From assembly GCF_900109665.1 (NCBI RefSeq), contig NZ_FOAO01000006.1:124001-188000 (forward strand): a stretch of DNA of 64,000 nucleotides, written 5' to 3'. The notes under the pieces were generated by a model. That model had not been told where the DNA came from and did not search any database. It worked only from the letters and a program-made list of their open reading frames with translations. Position numbers and translations under genes: made by a program. Origin of the DNA: Blastococcus sp. DSM 46786. GTDB lineage: Bacteria > Actinomycetota > Actinomycetes > Mycobacteriales > Geodermatophilaceae. Shown here piece after piece: positions 1 to 8,976 of the stretch. Each line of letters opens with the position of its first letter. Position 1 is the first letter of the stretch.

Positions 1-222
1 CTGGTGGGCGGCTCCACGCACGTCGGGATCGCCGCCACCGCCTACGCCGCCCGCGATCTGGATCTCCAGGTCGTCGTCGTCCGCGACGGCCTGACCGGCC
101 GGGAGCCGCAGCGCTCCTTCTTCGCCGACGAGGTGTTCCCCCGGATCTGCCGGGTGCGCAGCACCGACGAGGTGCTGGCCGCCCTCGACCGCCCATCCCC
201 GACCACAGGAGCCCCCGCATGA
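1..222 (+). CDS. Isochorismatase-like hydrolase, C-terminal fragment
   Basis: Only the last 73 codons are in the window. The visible part reads like the end of an isochorismatase/cysteine hydrolase fold: a GGSTHVGIAATAYAARDLD helix, a hydrophobic VVVVRDG strand, and a final helix with STDEVLAAL. In this family the first helix normally starts with the catalytic Cys (for example TSGCV or THxCV). Here that stretch reads STHVGI with no Cys, so the protein may belong to a non-cysteine subgroup or be inactive. Its stop overlaps the next start (ATGA), so it is translationally coupled to the TPP enzyme. The family call is tentative because most of the gene is missing. Confidence 0.55.
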   Translation: MVGGSTHVGIAATAYAARDLDLQVVVVRDGLTGREPQRSFFADEVFPRICRVRSTDEVLAALDRPSPTTGAPA

Positions 223-2045
223 CCGACCGGCCCGACGCCAGTGGCAAGGACCCTGCTTCCTACGAGAGGGAGCACGACCGCGGCGGCAACTTCGCCCCCT
301 ACGACAAGCCCGAGTGGGGCTCCGACGTCATGGTCGACGTCCTCCGGGGGCTCGGCCTGCGCTACGTCGCGCTGAACCCGGGCTCGTCGTTCCGTGGGTT
401 GCACGACTCGCTGGTCAACTACGGCGGTGATGCGATCGAGATGATCGAGTGCCCGCACGAGAAGATCGCCGTCGCCCTGGCGCACGGCTACGCCAAGGCC
501 ACCGGCGAGCCCATGGCGGTGCTCCTGCACGACCTGGTCGGCCTGCTGCAGGGCACGATGGGCGTCTACTACAGCTACATCGACCGCACCCCGGTGATCG
601 TCCTCGGCGGCTCCGGCCCGGCCGAGCACGACCGGCGGCGGCCCAACATCGACTGGATCCACTCGGCGAACGTGCAGGGCGAGGCGGTGCGCGCCTACAC
701 CAAGTGGGACCACGAGCCGCGCAGCCTGCCGTCGGTGCAGACCGTGCTGGCGCGGGCCCACCGGATCGCGATGGAGGAGCCCCGCGGGCCGGTCTACATC
801 GCCCTCGACGCGGGCCTGCAGGAGTCGCCGGTTCTCGAGCCGGTGCCGCTGGACGACCTGCCCCGGCTGGCCGCCGTCCCCTCCCGGCTGGCGCCGGAAC
901 CGCAGGCCCTGCGGCGGCTGGCCGAGATGCTGTGCGCCGCGCAGCGCCCGGTGATCGTCCCCTCGTACGCCGGACGCGACCCGCAGAGCTTCTCCACGCT
1001 CGTCGACCTGGCCGAGACGGTCGGCATCGGCGTCGTCGAGACGCACTGGCGGCTGAACTTCCCGAACCGGCACCCGTTGAACGTCACCGGCAGCACTGCG
1101 CTCGAGGACGCCGACTGCGTGCTGTTCGTCGACGTCAAGGACATGGGCAAGCCGACCCAGAAGCTGGACTCGGTCACCCGGAGCATCCAGTCGAAACTCG
1201 CCCCGGGCACGACCGTGCTCGACATCGGCTTCAACGACGTCGGCATCTCCTCCTGGAGCGAGGACTACGCCGAACTGCTGCCGACCGACCTGCAGATCAC
1301 CGCGGACACCGCGGTGGCCCTGCCGCTGCTGCTCGAGGAGTGCCGCCGCCTCGTCGCCGCGGACGACGACGCGCGCGCCGCCCTCCGCCAGGCCTGGCGC
1401 GAGGACCTCACCGCCCGGCACGACGAGGTGTGGGCCGGCTGGCGGGCCACGGCCGCCGAGAAGCGGGACGAGGTCCCCGTGTCCACGTCCCGGCTGGCCG
1501 AGGAGGTCTGGGCGGTCGTCCAGGAGCACGACTGGGTGCTCACCGCCGGCACGGCCGCGGAGTGGGCGCTGCGCACCTGGGACTTCGACGCCCCGCACCG
1601 GCACCCGGGCAAGCAGCTGGGCACCGCGACGCAGATCGGCATCTCCCTCGGCGTCGCGCTGGCGCACAAGGGCACCGACCGGCTCGTGGTCGACCTGCAG
1701 CCCGACGGCGACCTGATGTTCGACGCCGGCGCCCTCTGGGTGGCCAGCCGGTACGAGCTGCCGCTGCTGGTGGTCATGTTCAACAACCGCGCGTACTACA
1801 ACGACTGGGAGCACCAGGAGCGGCTGGCCCGCCAGCGCGGCACCCCGGTCTCCCGCGCGCACATCGGCATGGCCATCGACACACCTGCGCCGGACTTCGC
1901 CGCGCTGGCCAGGTCCTTCGGCTGGTGGGCCGAGGGGCCGATCGAGGACCCCGACGACATCCGGGACGCCGTCCGCCGCGCCGCCGAGCACGTGCTCGCC
2001 ACCGGCACGCCGGCCCTCGTCGACGTGGTCTGCCAGCCCAAGTAG
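219..2045 (+). CDS. Thiamine pyrophosphate-dependent decarboxylase/synthase-like enzyme
   Basis: A 608-residue protein with the three-domain layout of the benzoylformate decarboxylase/acetolactate synthase superfamily. The N-terminal Pyr domain carries the cofactor-activating Glu in an IECPHEKIA motif near residue 81. The C-terminal PP domain has a TPP/Mg motif starting QPDGDLMF and closing at NN in VVMFNNRAYYND, the usual spacing of about 25-28 residues. A roughly 30-residue hydrophilic extension precedes the Pyr domain. Family members decarboxylate or ligate 2-oxo acids in the cytoplasm; the substrate is unknown here. It overlaps the upstream hydrolase fragment by 4 bp, so the two probably act together, perhaps removing a side chain before a 2-oxo acid step. 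Confidence 0.8.
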   Translation: MTDRPDASGKDPASYEREHDRGGNFAPYDKPEWGSDVMVDVLRGLGLRYVALNPGSSFRGLHDSLVNYGGDAIEMIECPHEKIAVALAHGYAKATGEPMAVLLHDLVGLLQGTMGVYYSYIDRTPVIVLGGSGPAEHDRRRPNIDWIHSANVQGEAVRAYTKWDHEPRSLPSVQTVLARAHRIAMEEPRGPVYIALDAGLQESPVLEPVPLDDLPRLAAVPSRLAPEPQALRRLAEMLCAAQRPVIVPSYAGRDPQSFSTLVDLAETVGIGVVETHWRLNFPNRHPLNVTGSTALEDADCVLFVDVKDMGKPTQKLDSVTRSIQSKLAPGTTVLDIGFNDVGISSWSEDYAELLPTDLQITADTAVALPLLLEECRRLVAADDDARAALRQAWREDLTARHDEVWAGWRATAAEKRDEVPVSTSRLAEEVWAVVQEHDWVLTAGTAAEWALRTWDFDAPHRHPGKQLGTATQIGISLGVALAHKGTDRLVVDLQPDGDLMFDAGALWVASRYELPLLVVMFNNRAYYNDWEHQERLARQRGTPVSRAHIGMAIDTPAPDFAALARSFGWWAEGPIEDPDDIRDAVRRAAEHVLATGTPALVDVVCQPK

Positions 2046-2057
2046 CAGAGGTGGAGA

Positions 2058-2096
2058 CGGTGGGGCCCGGCGCCGTACGGCGGCCGGGCCCCACCG
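2058..2096. terminator. Bidirectional hairpin terminator
   Basis: A perfect 14-bp stem (2058-2071 with 2083-2096) lies between two convergent genes. The loop (2072-2082) is itself largely self-complementary. It sits 12 bp after the TPP enzyme stop and 12 bp before the end of the MFS gene on the other strand, so it can serve both. There is no long T run, as is usual for such GC-rich genomes. Confidence 0.7.
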
Positions 2097-2108
2097 GGTC
2101 GGGGGGGG

Positions 2109-3407
2109 TCAGGTCTTGCGGGTCTCGCCCGCGAGCGGTCGGGCGTCCGGCGGCGCCACCGGCTCCGCGGGCTGCTCCACCGGCTCTTCCTCGACCTGTC
2201 CCTGGTAGTCCCGGACGACGTTGGGCCGCGACCAGAAGCCCAGCGCCACGAGCATCGGGCCGACGCCGCCGACGGTGAGCGCCACGACCGGGCCCACCAC
2301 CCCGGCGAAGGCCCCCATGGCCACGTCACCGATCGCCGGGCCACCGCGGGAGGACATCTGGTAGAAGGCGGTGACCCGTCCCCGGATCTCGTCGGGGGTG
2401 TCGATCTGCACCGCCGCGTGCCGGATCGTGGTGGCCATCGCGTCGAAGGCGCCGAGCAGCAGCGCCGCCCCGACGGCCAGCCAGACGACGGGCGACTGCG
2501 CCAGTCCGATCGCCGCGATGCCGTAGAGGAACGTCGAGGCCAGCAGTACCCGGCCCTGCCGACGCGAGCCCTTGACCACCCGGAAGATCGTGTAGGTGGC
2601 CAGCAGCGCGCCCGCCGACGGGGCGCTCGAGAGCACCCCGTAGCCCGTGGCACCCACCGCCAGCACGTCGGTGGCGAGCGCGGGCAGCAGGACCCGGTAG
2701 GCCGAGAGCACGGTGGCCGAGAGGTCCAGCCCCATGAGGCTGGTGATCAGCGGCCGGCGGACGACGTAGCGGGCCCCCTCCGCGATGCTGCCGAAGATCG
2801 ACGCCGGCGGCGCCTTGTCGCTCACCAGCCGCGGTGTCCTGATGAAGGCGAGCACCACGACCAGCACGGCATAGGTGACGACGTCGACCAGGTACATCAG
2901 GCCGGGGCCGCCCACCGCGATGAGCAGCCCGGCCAGCAGCGGGCCGACCAGGACCGCCACCTCGCGGGAGGGGTTGAGCAGCGCGATGGCCTCGCCGATG
3001 TGCTTGCGCCCCACCAGCGCCGGGATGAGGGCCTGGCGCGCCGGCTGGTCGAACGTCGCCGCCGCCGTCGTGAACAGCACGCTGACGATGACGTGCCAGG
3101 CCTGCACCGCCCCGGACAGGGTCACCACGGTCAGCACCAGCGCGACCGCCAGCGCCACCGCCTGCGCCCCCTGCAGCAGCCGCCGGCGGTCGTACCGGTC
3201 GGCGAGGGCTCCGCCCAGCGGGCTGAGCAGCAGCAGCGCCACCGCCTGCCCCGCGCCGACCAACCCGGTGTAGGCGATCGAGTCGGTCAGCGCGTAGACG
3301 TGGAAGTAGTTCGCCGCGACGGTGCCGCGGGTGCCGATCTGGCTGAGGACCACCCCCGCCCAGTAGAGGTTGAAGTCGCGGTTGCCGAAGACCGCCGGGC
3401 GGGGCAC
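2109..3407 (-). CDS. MFS transporter (MFS_3/EntS-like)
   Basis: A 432-residue membrane protein whose N-terminus (FGNRDFNLYWAGVVLSQIG) and LADRYDRRRLL loop between helices 2 and 3 are typical of the MFS_3 group of drug/siderophore exporters, with about 12 predicted helices and a charged C-terminal tail. Its GTG start directly follows the TGA of the ABC ATPase gene (TGAGTG), so it is the last gene of the ABC importer operon and is translationally coupled. Pairing an exporter with an importer suggests efflux of a toxic substrate or intermediate, but this is inference from context. Confidence 0.82.
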   Translation of the reverse strand: MPRPAVFGNRDFNLYWAGVVLSQIGTRGTVAANYFHVYALTDSIAYTGLVGAGQAVALLLLSPLGGALADRYDRRRLLQGAQAVALAVALVLTVVTLSGAVQAWHVIVSVLFTTAAATFDQPARQALIPALVGRKHIGEAIALLNPSREVAVLVGPLLAGLLIAVGGPGLMYLVDVVTYAVLVVVLAFIRTPRLVSDKAPPASIFGSIAEGARYVVRRPLITSLMGLDLSATVLSAYRVLLPALATDVLAVGATGYGVLSSAPSAGALLATYTIFRVVKGSRRQGRVLLASTFLYGIAAIGLAQSPVVWLAVGAALLLGAFDAMATTIRHAAVQIDTPDEIRGRVTAFYQMSSRGGPAIGDVAMGAFAGVVGPVVALTVGGVGPMLVALGFWSRPNVVRDYQGQVEEEPVEQPAEPVAPPDARPLAGETRKT

Positions 3408-4550
3408 TCAGTTCACCGGCACGAGGGAGATCTTCGACGGGTCCAGCTGCAGGTACACCGAGGTGCCCGACTCGATCGACACCGACGGGTTCACCCGGGC
3501 GCGTACCTCGTGCTCGCCGACGGCGACCACGTGGTCGACCGCATCGCCCAGGAAGGCGCGGGTGACGACGGTGCCCTGCCACTCGTTGGCGACCTGCTCG
3601 CCCCGGGCCGTGGTGGAGAGCTCGACGGCCTCCGGGCGGATCGAGACGACGACCTCCGACCCGACCGGCAGCTGGGACGCCGACTCCAGGTACAGGATCC
3701 CGTTGGACGTCTCGACGCAGTGCCGGCCGGCCCGCTGGGAGGCCACCGTGCCGGGGATGAAGTTCGAGGTGCCGATGAACTCGGCGACGAACTTGTTGGC
3801 CGGCTGCTCGTAGATGTCGCGCGGCTTGCCGAGCTGCACGACCCCGCCGCGCTCCATGACGGCGATCTGGGTGGAGAGGGCGAGCGCCTCGACCTGGTCG
3901 TGGGTCACGTACACCGAGGTGATGCCCAGCTCCCGCTGCAGCCGCTTGAGCTCGTAGCGCAGGGACTCCCGCAGCTTGGCGTCCAGGTTGGACAGCGGCT
4001 CGTCGAGCAGGAGCAGCGGCGGCTCGATGACCAGGGCCCGGGCCAGGGCGAGACGCTGCTGCTGGCCACCCGAGAGCTTGGTCGCCTGCCGGCCGGACTG
4101 CTCGGACAGCTGCATGGTCGCGAGCACCCGCTCGACCTTCTCGGCGATCACCTTCTTCGACGGCCGGTCGGAGCGCTCGCGCACCTGCAGCGGGAAGGCC
4201 ACGTTGTCGAACACGGTCATGTGCGGCCAGATCGCGTAGGACTGGAACACCATGCCCAGACCGCGCTTGTTGGCCGGCATGTTCACCGTGCGCCCCCTGC
4301 CGGTGGAGGAGAACATCACCCGGTCACCGACGGAGATGGTGCCGCTGTCGGGCTTCTCCAGCCCCGCGATCGAGCGCAGCGTGGTGGTCTTCCCGCAGCC
4401 GGAGGGGCCGAGCAGGGTGAACAGCTCCCCCTCCTTGACCTCGAAGCTCACGTTGTTGACGGCGAACACCGCGGCGCTGCTCGCGGTCTTCTTCTTGCCT
4501 CGGGACTTCTCGCCACCGAAGGACTTGACGAGGTTGTCGATCCTCAGCAT
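3408..4550 (-). CDS. ABC transporter ATP-binding protein, Fe3+/polyamine type
   Basis: A 380-residue ATPase of the FbpC/PotA class. Walker A is GPSGCGKTTT at about 48-57, the signature LSGGQQQR is at about 159, and Walker B LLLLDEP at about 179-185 is followed by the conserved SNLDAKLRE. The last 130 residues form the C-terminal TOBE-like domain of importers that use periplasmic-type binding proteins. The N-terminal strand is interrupted by a Lys-rich insertion (residues 15-25). It is the energising subunit for the permease and binding proteins encoded just upstream in the same minus-strand operon. Substrate specificity cannot be judged from the ATPase. Confidence 0.93.
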   Translation of the reverse strand: MLRIDNLVKSFGGEKSRGKKKTASSAAVFAVNNVSFEVKEGELFTLLGPSGCGKTTTLRSIAGLEKPDSGTISVGDRVMFSSTGRGRTVNMPANKRGLGMVFQSYAIWPHMTVFDNVAFPLQVRERSDRPSKKVIAEKVERVLATMQLSEQSGRQATKLSGGQQQRLALARALVIEPPLLLLDEPLSNLDAKLRESLRYELKRLQRELGITSVYVTHDQVEALALSTQIAVMERGGVVQLGKPRDIYEQPANKFVAEFIGTSNFIPGTVASQRAGRHCVETSNGILYLESASQLPVGSEVVVSIRPEAVELSTTARGEQVANEWQGTVVTRAFLGDAVDHVVAVGEHEVRARVNPSVSIESGTSVYLQLDPSKISLVPVN

Positions 4551-4634
4551 GGGATTCGGGAGTCCTTTCCGACTCGGAGCACGTGCGCGGGAAGTGGCTG
4601 GGGGGTGGGGTCGGGACGGGTGCAGGCGGTCGGC

Positions 4635-6398
4635 TCAGTCCTCACGCAGGCCCACCTTGGCGCCGAGCTTGTACGCGACCGTGACCATGAACATCAGGGC
4701 CAGCACCATGAGCACGCCGATGGCGGCCAGGACGTTGAAGGACCCGTTCTCGAACTGCTCCCAGATGAGGATGGAGAGCACCTCGTTGCCCGGGCTGTAC
4801 AGCAGGATCGAGCTGGACAGCTCGCGGAAGCTGACGACGAGGATGTAGATGAACCCGGCCGTGATGCCCGGCGACAGCAGGGGCAGCAGCACCCGGCGGA
4901 ACGTCGTCCACCAGCTGGCGCCGCTGACCATCGCCGACTCCTCGAGCTCGCTGGAGATCTGGGTCATCGACGTCGAGGCGTAGCGCATGCCGTAGGGCAT
5001 GTACTTGGTGCAGTAGGCGATCAGCAGGATCAGGATCGTCCCGTAGATCGGCAGCGGGAAGCGCAGGTAGACGAAGGAGATCGACAGGCCGAGCACGATG
5101 CCGGGGATGACCAGCGGCACGAAGCTCAGCTGCTCGACGATGCCCCTGCCCGGGATGGTGGACCGGACCGAGATCCAGGCCGCGATCGCCATCAGGCCCA
5201 TCACGATCGTCGCCGCGCCGATGCCCAGGATCAGGCTGTTCTTCAGGGCCCGGGCCGCGGAGTTCATCTCGAACACCTGGGCGAAGTTGTCGAGGGTGAA
5301 GGAGGAGATCGCCTCCCACGACGGCGCCTGGTAGAAGGGCAGCAGGGCGGCGTAGAGCAGCACCAGCAGCGGGCCGACCACGGTGACGAAGAAGTAGAAC
5401 AGGATGCCGACGCCGACGACCGGCTTCCACTTGCCCAGGTCCAGCGGCCGCGGCCGGAAGCCCTTGCCCGTGACCGTCTGGTAGGTCTTGCTGCCCTTCC
5501 CGGCCAGCAGCCGGGTGACGGCGACACCGATGACGGCGACGGCGAGGAGGCTCACCGCGAGGGCGCCGGCCGCGCCGAGGTCCTGCGGGTAGCTCCGGAG
5601 CACGAAGTAGATGCGGCTGGTGAAGACGTAGATGCCGTTCTGCAGCCCGAGCAGCGCCGGCACCTCGAAGGACTCGAGGCTGGTGATCAGGATGACCAGG
5701 ATCGAGGAGAGCAGGGCGGGCCGCACCAGCGGGAGGGTCACCTTGCGCAGCGTCTGCAGGCGGGTGGCGCCGGACATCAGCGCGGACTCCTCGAGCGAGG
5801 GGTCCATCGACCGGAACGCCGCCACCATCAGCAGGAAGACGATCGGCGAGGAGTGCAGGCCCTCGACCCAGATCATCCCCCAGATCGTGAAGATGTTGAA
5901 CGGGGCCGTGCCGAGGATCGGCTCGAGGAAGGCGTTGAGCAAGCCGATCTGCGGGCTGGCCAGGAAGATCCACGAGACCGTGTACAGGATGCCCGGGACG
6001 ATCAGCGGCACGATCGACGCGGCGAAGAAGAGCGCCTTGAACGGGACCGCCGTCCGCACGTTGAGGTAGGCCAGGGTCGTGCCCACGGTGATCGACAGCA
6101 GCGCGGCGCCGCCGGCGAAGGCGAGGGAGTTGCCCCACAGCTCCCCCATGCGGCCATCGCCGTAGGCCCGCTCGAAGCTGCCCAGGTCCAGGCCCTGCGC
6201 GTCGAAGAAGGTGCCCCAGATGAGGTAGCCCAGCGGCACCAGCGCCAGGTAGCCGATCGCTGCGGCCACACCGGCGACGATGAACATCTTGGGCGTCAGC
6301 GGCCAGCGCCACCGTGCCGCTCGAGGCTCCGGCGGGCCGTCGGCGGGCCGGCGCAGCTCCTCCGGTGTCACCGCCGGATCGGCGAGGTTGGCGGTCAT
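4635..6398 (-). CDS. ABC transporter permease, two-domain FbpB-like
   Basis: A 587-residue integral membrane protein made of two BPD_transp_1 halves, as in Fe3+ (FbpB/SfuB) permeases. Each half carries an ATPase-docking EAA loop: EESALMSGATRLQTLRKVTLP in the first and EESAMVSGASWWTTFRRVLLP in the second. About 12 transmembrane helices are visible. A single fused permease explains why only one permease gene is present. It starts at ATG 6398, about 110 bp after the upstream binding-protein gene, and is separated from it by strong hairpins. The family also imports phosphonates, thiamine and organic anions, so iron is not assured. Confidence 0.92.
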   Translation of the reverse strand: MTANLADPAVTPEELRRPADGPPEPRAARWRWPLTPKMFIVAGVAAAIGYLALVPLGYLIWGTFFDAQGLDLGSFERAYGDGRMGELWGNSLAFAGGAALLSITVGTTLAYLNVRTAVPFKALFFAASIVPLIVPGILYTVSWIFLASPQIGLLNAFLEPILGTAPFNIFTIWGMIWVEGLHSSPIVFLLMVAAFRSMDPSLEESALMSGATRLQTLRKVTLPLVRPALLSSILVILITSLESFEVPALLGLQNGIYVFTSRIYFVLRSYPQDLGAAGALAVSLLAVAVIGVAVTRLLAGKGSKTYQTVTGKGFRPRPLDLGKWKPVVGVGILFYFFVTVVGPLLVLLYAALLPFYQAPSWEAISSFTLDNFAQVFEMNSAARALKNSLILGIGAATIVMGLMAIAAWISVRSTIPGRGIVEQLSFVPLVIPGIVLGLSISFVYLRFPLPIYGTILILLIAYCTKYMPYGMRYASTSMTQISSELEESAMVSGASWWTTFRRVLLPLLSPGITAGFIYILVVSFRELSSSILLYSPGNEVLSILIWEQFENGSFNVLAAIGVLMVLALMFMVTVAYKLGAKVGLRED

Positions 6399-6441
6399 CC
6401 CGGGGGATCACTCCTTCGTCTGTGGTGGTGCGGGTGGAAGG

Positions 6442-6503
6442 CGGCCCGGCCTTCGCCGGGCCGGTGCGGGCGGGGCGGCACCGCACGTGTGCGGCGCCGC
6501 CCC
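6442..6503 (-). terminator. Tandem hairpins between binding-protein and permease genes
   Basis: Two stem-loops lie just downstream of the binding-protein stop: 6442-6450 with 6455-6463 (9 bp, CTTC loop), and 6472-6479 with 6496-6503 (8 bp) that continues inward as 6481-6486 with 6489-6494. In importer operons such structures stabilise the binding-protein mRNA or partly terminate transcription, so that binding protein exceeds permease. That role is inferred here. Confidence 0.55.
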
Positions 6504-6511
6504 GGCCGGGA

Positions 6512-7633
6512 TCAGTCGCTGACCTGCTCGACGCCGGAGAGCAGGTCGTCGTAGCGCTGGCTCCACTCGGAGCCCTCGTCGAGCAGCTTCTGGCCGTCGA
6601 CCGCGACGATCTCGGTCTCGATCTCGGCGGTGGACGGGGTCGCCTCCGCGGCCGCGAGGACCTCCTGGCCCTCGGTGAGCAACCAGTCCATGAACAGCAT
6701 GGCGGTGGCCGGGTTCTGCGCGGTCTTCATGCAGCTGCCGCCGTTGGGCCGGGCGATGACCGGGTTGACGTAGGGCTGGGTCTCCAGCGGCGCGCCGGAG
6801 GCCTTCATCGCCTCGACGATGTAGGTGTAGTTCGACGAGGCCAGGCCGTACTGGCCGGCGCTCATCAGCTCACCCATGACCGTGTGGCCCTTGACCACCT
6901 TGGCACCGTCGACGATGTCGGCCCAGAGCTGGTCGACCTCCTCCTGGCTCTTGCCCTGCTCCAGCCAGTAGTCGGTCAGGGCCATGTACCAGTCGTAGTC
7001 ACCGAGCTCGAGGGCGAGCTGGCCGTCGTACTTCGGGTCGGCCAGGTCCTCCCACACCTCCGGGGGATCGGAGATGATGTTGGTGTTCCAGCTCGGGGCG
7101 AACAGGTTGAACCGCGTCGCGACCCAGTCCTCGTACTTGCCGGCCTCGGGCACCTCCTCCATCCGCTCCGGGGAGGCGCACTGCGCCATGACGTCCTCCT
7201 GCTGGAGGGCCATGAGCTCGGTGGCGTTGGTCTCGACCACGTCGTTGCCGGGGAAGCCGGCCTCCTGCTCCTGCAGGATGCGCTGCAGGACGGTCTCCGA
7301 ACCGGCCCGGTAGACGCTCGGCTCGATGTCGAACTCGTCCTCGAAGGCCTCCGTGACGGCGTCCACCATGTCGGCGTTCATCGAGGTGTAGAGGTTGAGG
7401 CCGTCCTCCTCGGCGGCCAGCTCGACCAGCCGGTCACGGCGCTCCTGGCCGGACAGCCCGGCAATCTCCTCGTAGAGCTGCTCGGCCTCGGTGGGGCCGG
7501 AGGCCTCCGGGCCACCGGCGTCACCGGCCGGCGCCGCGGTCGGGTTGCCACCGCAGGCGGCCAGGACCATGACGGCGCCGGCGGCGAGAGCGGTGCGGGC
7601 GAGGGTGCGGGGCATCCGCATGGCTGTGCTCAC
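6512..7633 (-). CDS. ABC transporter substrate-binding lipoprotein (first of a tandem pair)
   Basis: A 373-residue extracellular solute-binding protein, family 1/Fe3+ type. The N-terminus is a lipoprotein signal: basic residues, an Ala-rich hydrophobic core, then the lipobox LAAC near residue 26, followed by a flexible Gly/Ala/Glu linker. The mature part (NLYTSMNADMVDAV..., VVETNATELM, TRFNLFAPSWNTNII) matches bacterial iron or organic-ligand binders that feed FbpB permeases. It is homologous along its length to the neighbouring 7682-8818 gene. The annotated GTG has no strong ribosome-binding site; the ATG four codons later (7621) is also possible. Confidence 0.88.
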   Translation of the reverse strand: MSTAMRMPRTLARTALAAGAVMVLAACGGNPTAAPAGDAGGPEASGPTEAEQLYEEIAGLSGQERRDRLVELAAEEDGLNLYTSMNADMVDAVTEAFEDEFDIEPSVYRAGSETVLQRILQEQEAGFPGNDVVETNATELMALQQEDVMAQCASPERMEEVPEAGKYEDWVATRFNLFAPSWNTNIISDPPEVWEDLADPKYDGQLALELGDYDWYMALTDYWLEQGKSQEEVDQLWADIVDGAKVVKGHTVMGELMSAGQYGLASSNYTYIVEAMKASGAPLETQPYVNPVIARPNGGSCMKTAQNPATAMLFMDWLLTEGQEVLAAAEATPSTAEIETEIVAVDGQKLLDEGSEWSQRYDDLLSGVEQVSD

Positions 7634-7681
7634 TTTCTCGGGGGGTTCAGGGGGGCGTCGGTCGGGCGGTGGATCGGGCGA

Positions 7682-8818
7682 TCAGTCGAGTGCCTGGCCG
7701 TTGGCCACGACGTCCTCGTAGGCCTTGTTCCAGGTGTCGGGGTCCTCGAGCAGCTTCTCCTCCGGCACGGGGAAGACCTCGAGGCCCTCGAGCGGGTCCT
7801 CGCCGCCCTCGATGGCCCCGATCCGAAAGGCCTCGGCGAAGACCTCCTGGCCACCGGTGAGCTCGTAGTCGACGAACAGCGTGGCCGCGCACGGGTTGGT
7901 CGCGGTCTTCACGAGGCCGATGCCGTTGGGCCGCACGACGATCGGCTGCACGGGCTCGCCGTTCGCCGGGCGCCAGGCGACGGGGGCCCCACCGGCGGCG
8001 GCCTTGTCGATGGTGTGGCTGTAGGAGGACGCGGTGACGGCGAACTGGCCGGCCGACAGCAGTTCGCCCTGGGTGGTGTGGCCCTTCGCGACCTGGGAGT
8101 TGGACGCCAGCCGGGTCATGAACTCGGTGAACTCGTCCTCGCTCATCCCCTGCTCCTCGACGTAGTAGTCGTGCAGCGCGGTGAACCAGTCGACGTCCCC
8201 GACCTCGAGGGAGACCTTGCCCTTCCACTGCGGCTCGGCGAGCTCCTCGAAGGACGTGGGCTCCTCCCCCGGCGGCACGAGGTCGGTGTTCCAGCCGACG
8301 ACGAAGGCGTTGAACCGGGTGGCGGTCCAGTTCTCGTCCTCGCGGCCCTCCTCGCGGACGGAGTCGCGCAGCTCGCTCTCGTACGGGTGGAGCAGGCCCT
8401 CGTCCGAGGCGACGCCGAGTTCGAGGGCGTTGGTCTCGAGGACGTCGGCCCCGTAGTAGCCGGCCTCGTCCTCCTGCAGGATCCGCTGCAGCACCGACTC
8501 GGAGTTGGCCCGGTAGTTGTTCACCTCGATGTCGTACTCGTCGGTGAACCCGTCGATCAGCTTCTCCATGTCGGTGTTGGAGGTGTAGACGTTCAGCTCC
8601 CCCTCCTCCTCCGCGCAGGCGACGAGCTCGTCGGTCCGCTCCTGGCCGGACAGGCCGTTGAGGCGGTCGTAGGTCTCGGCGGCGGCGACGGCCTCGGCGG
8701 AGGAGTCGCGGCCACCGCCGCCACCTTCGGCGGTGGCGGTCGGCGAGCCGCCGCACGCCGACGTCATCAGTGCCACGGCGGCCAGACTGACCAGGGGGAC
8801 CAGGGGGCGGTTCCGCAT
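7682..8818 (-). CDS. ABC transporter substrate-binding lipoprotein (second of a tandem pair)
   Basis: The first gene of the importer operon. The reading frame is open to 8953, but the ATG at 8818 is preferred because GGAGAGG lies just upstream and it begins directly with a lipoprotein signal (MRNRPLVPLVSLAAVALMTSAC, lipobox Cys about residue 22). The resulting protein has about 378 residues. It shares blocks with the next gene: SGQER.D.L, LN.YTS, SE(T/S)VLQRILQE.EAG and V.ETNA.EL, so the pair arose by duplication. Two binding proteins with one permease/ATPase set suggest two related ligands or affinities. A GntR-type operator lies about 120 bp upstream. Confidence 0.88.
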   Translation of the reverse strand: MRNRPLVPLVSLAAVALMTSACGGSPTATAEGGGGGRDSSAEAVAAAETYDRLNGLSGQERTDELVACAEEEGELNVYTSNTDMEKLIDGFTDEYDIEVNNYRANSESVLQRILQEDEAGYYGADVLETNALELGVASDEGLLHPYESELRDSVREEGREDENWTATRFNAFVVGWNTDLVPPGEEPTSFEELAEPQWKGKVSLEVGDVDWFTALHDYYVEEQGMSEDEFTEFMTRLASNSQVAKGHTTQGELLSAGQFAVTASSYSHTIDKAAAGGAPVAWRPANGEPVQPIVVRPNGIGLVKTATNPCAATLFVDYELTGGQEVFAEAFRIGAIEGGEDPLEGLEVFPVPEEKLLEDPDTWNKAYEDVVANGQALD

Positions 8819-8940
8819 GTGCCTCTCCATCGAGGACGGGGCCGGTAGGCCCGTGAACGGGGGTGGTTCCTGTGCCGTCCCGGGCTCGACCCGGGTCCCT
8901 CTCGTGCAGGGTGTGATGCAGTCAACACACCCGAGTCGAC

Positions 8941-8953
8941 ATGGTCTAACCAT
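8941..8953. promoter_or_regulatory. GntR/FadR-type operator upstream of the ABC importer operon
   Basis: ATGGTCTAACCAT is a perfect 5+3+5 inverted repeat. It fits the TGGTnnnACCA pattern bound by FadR-subfamily GntR proteins and matches seven other sites in this window. It lies in the 158-bp gap upstream of the binding-protein gene at 8818. The binder is inferred to be the regulator at 20726-21502. Confidence 0.7.
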
Positions 8954-8976
8954 TCGACCAGGCCGTTATGCGACCG

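Noticed and set aside
2418-6554. A very long open frame (about 1378 codons) on the plus strand
   Set aside because: It lies antisense to the MFS, ABC ATPase and permease genes, is full of Arg/His/Gln/Pro as expected of out-of-frame GC-rich DNA, and shows no family motif.
6314-8848. An 844-codon plus-strand frame over the binding-protein genes
   Set aside because: Antisense shadow of two well supported lipoprotein genes; its composition is low-complexity and no domain is visible.
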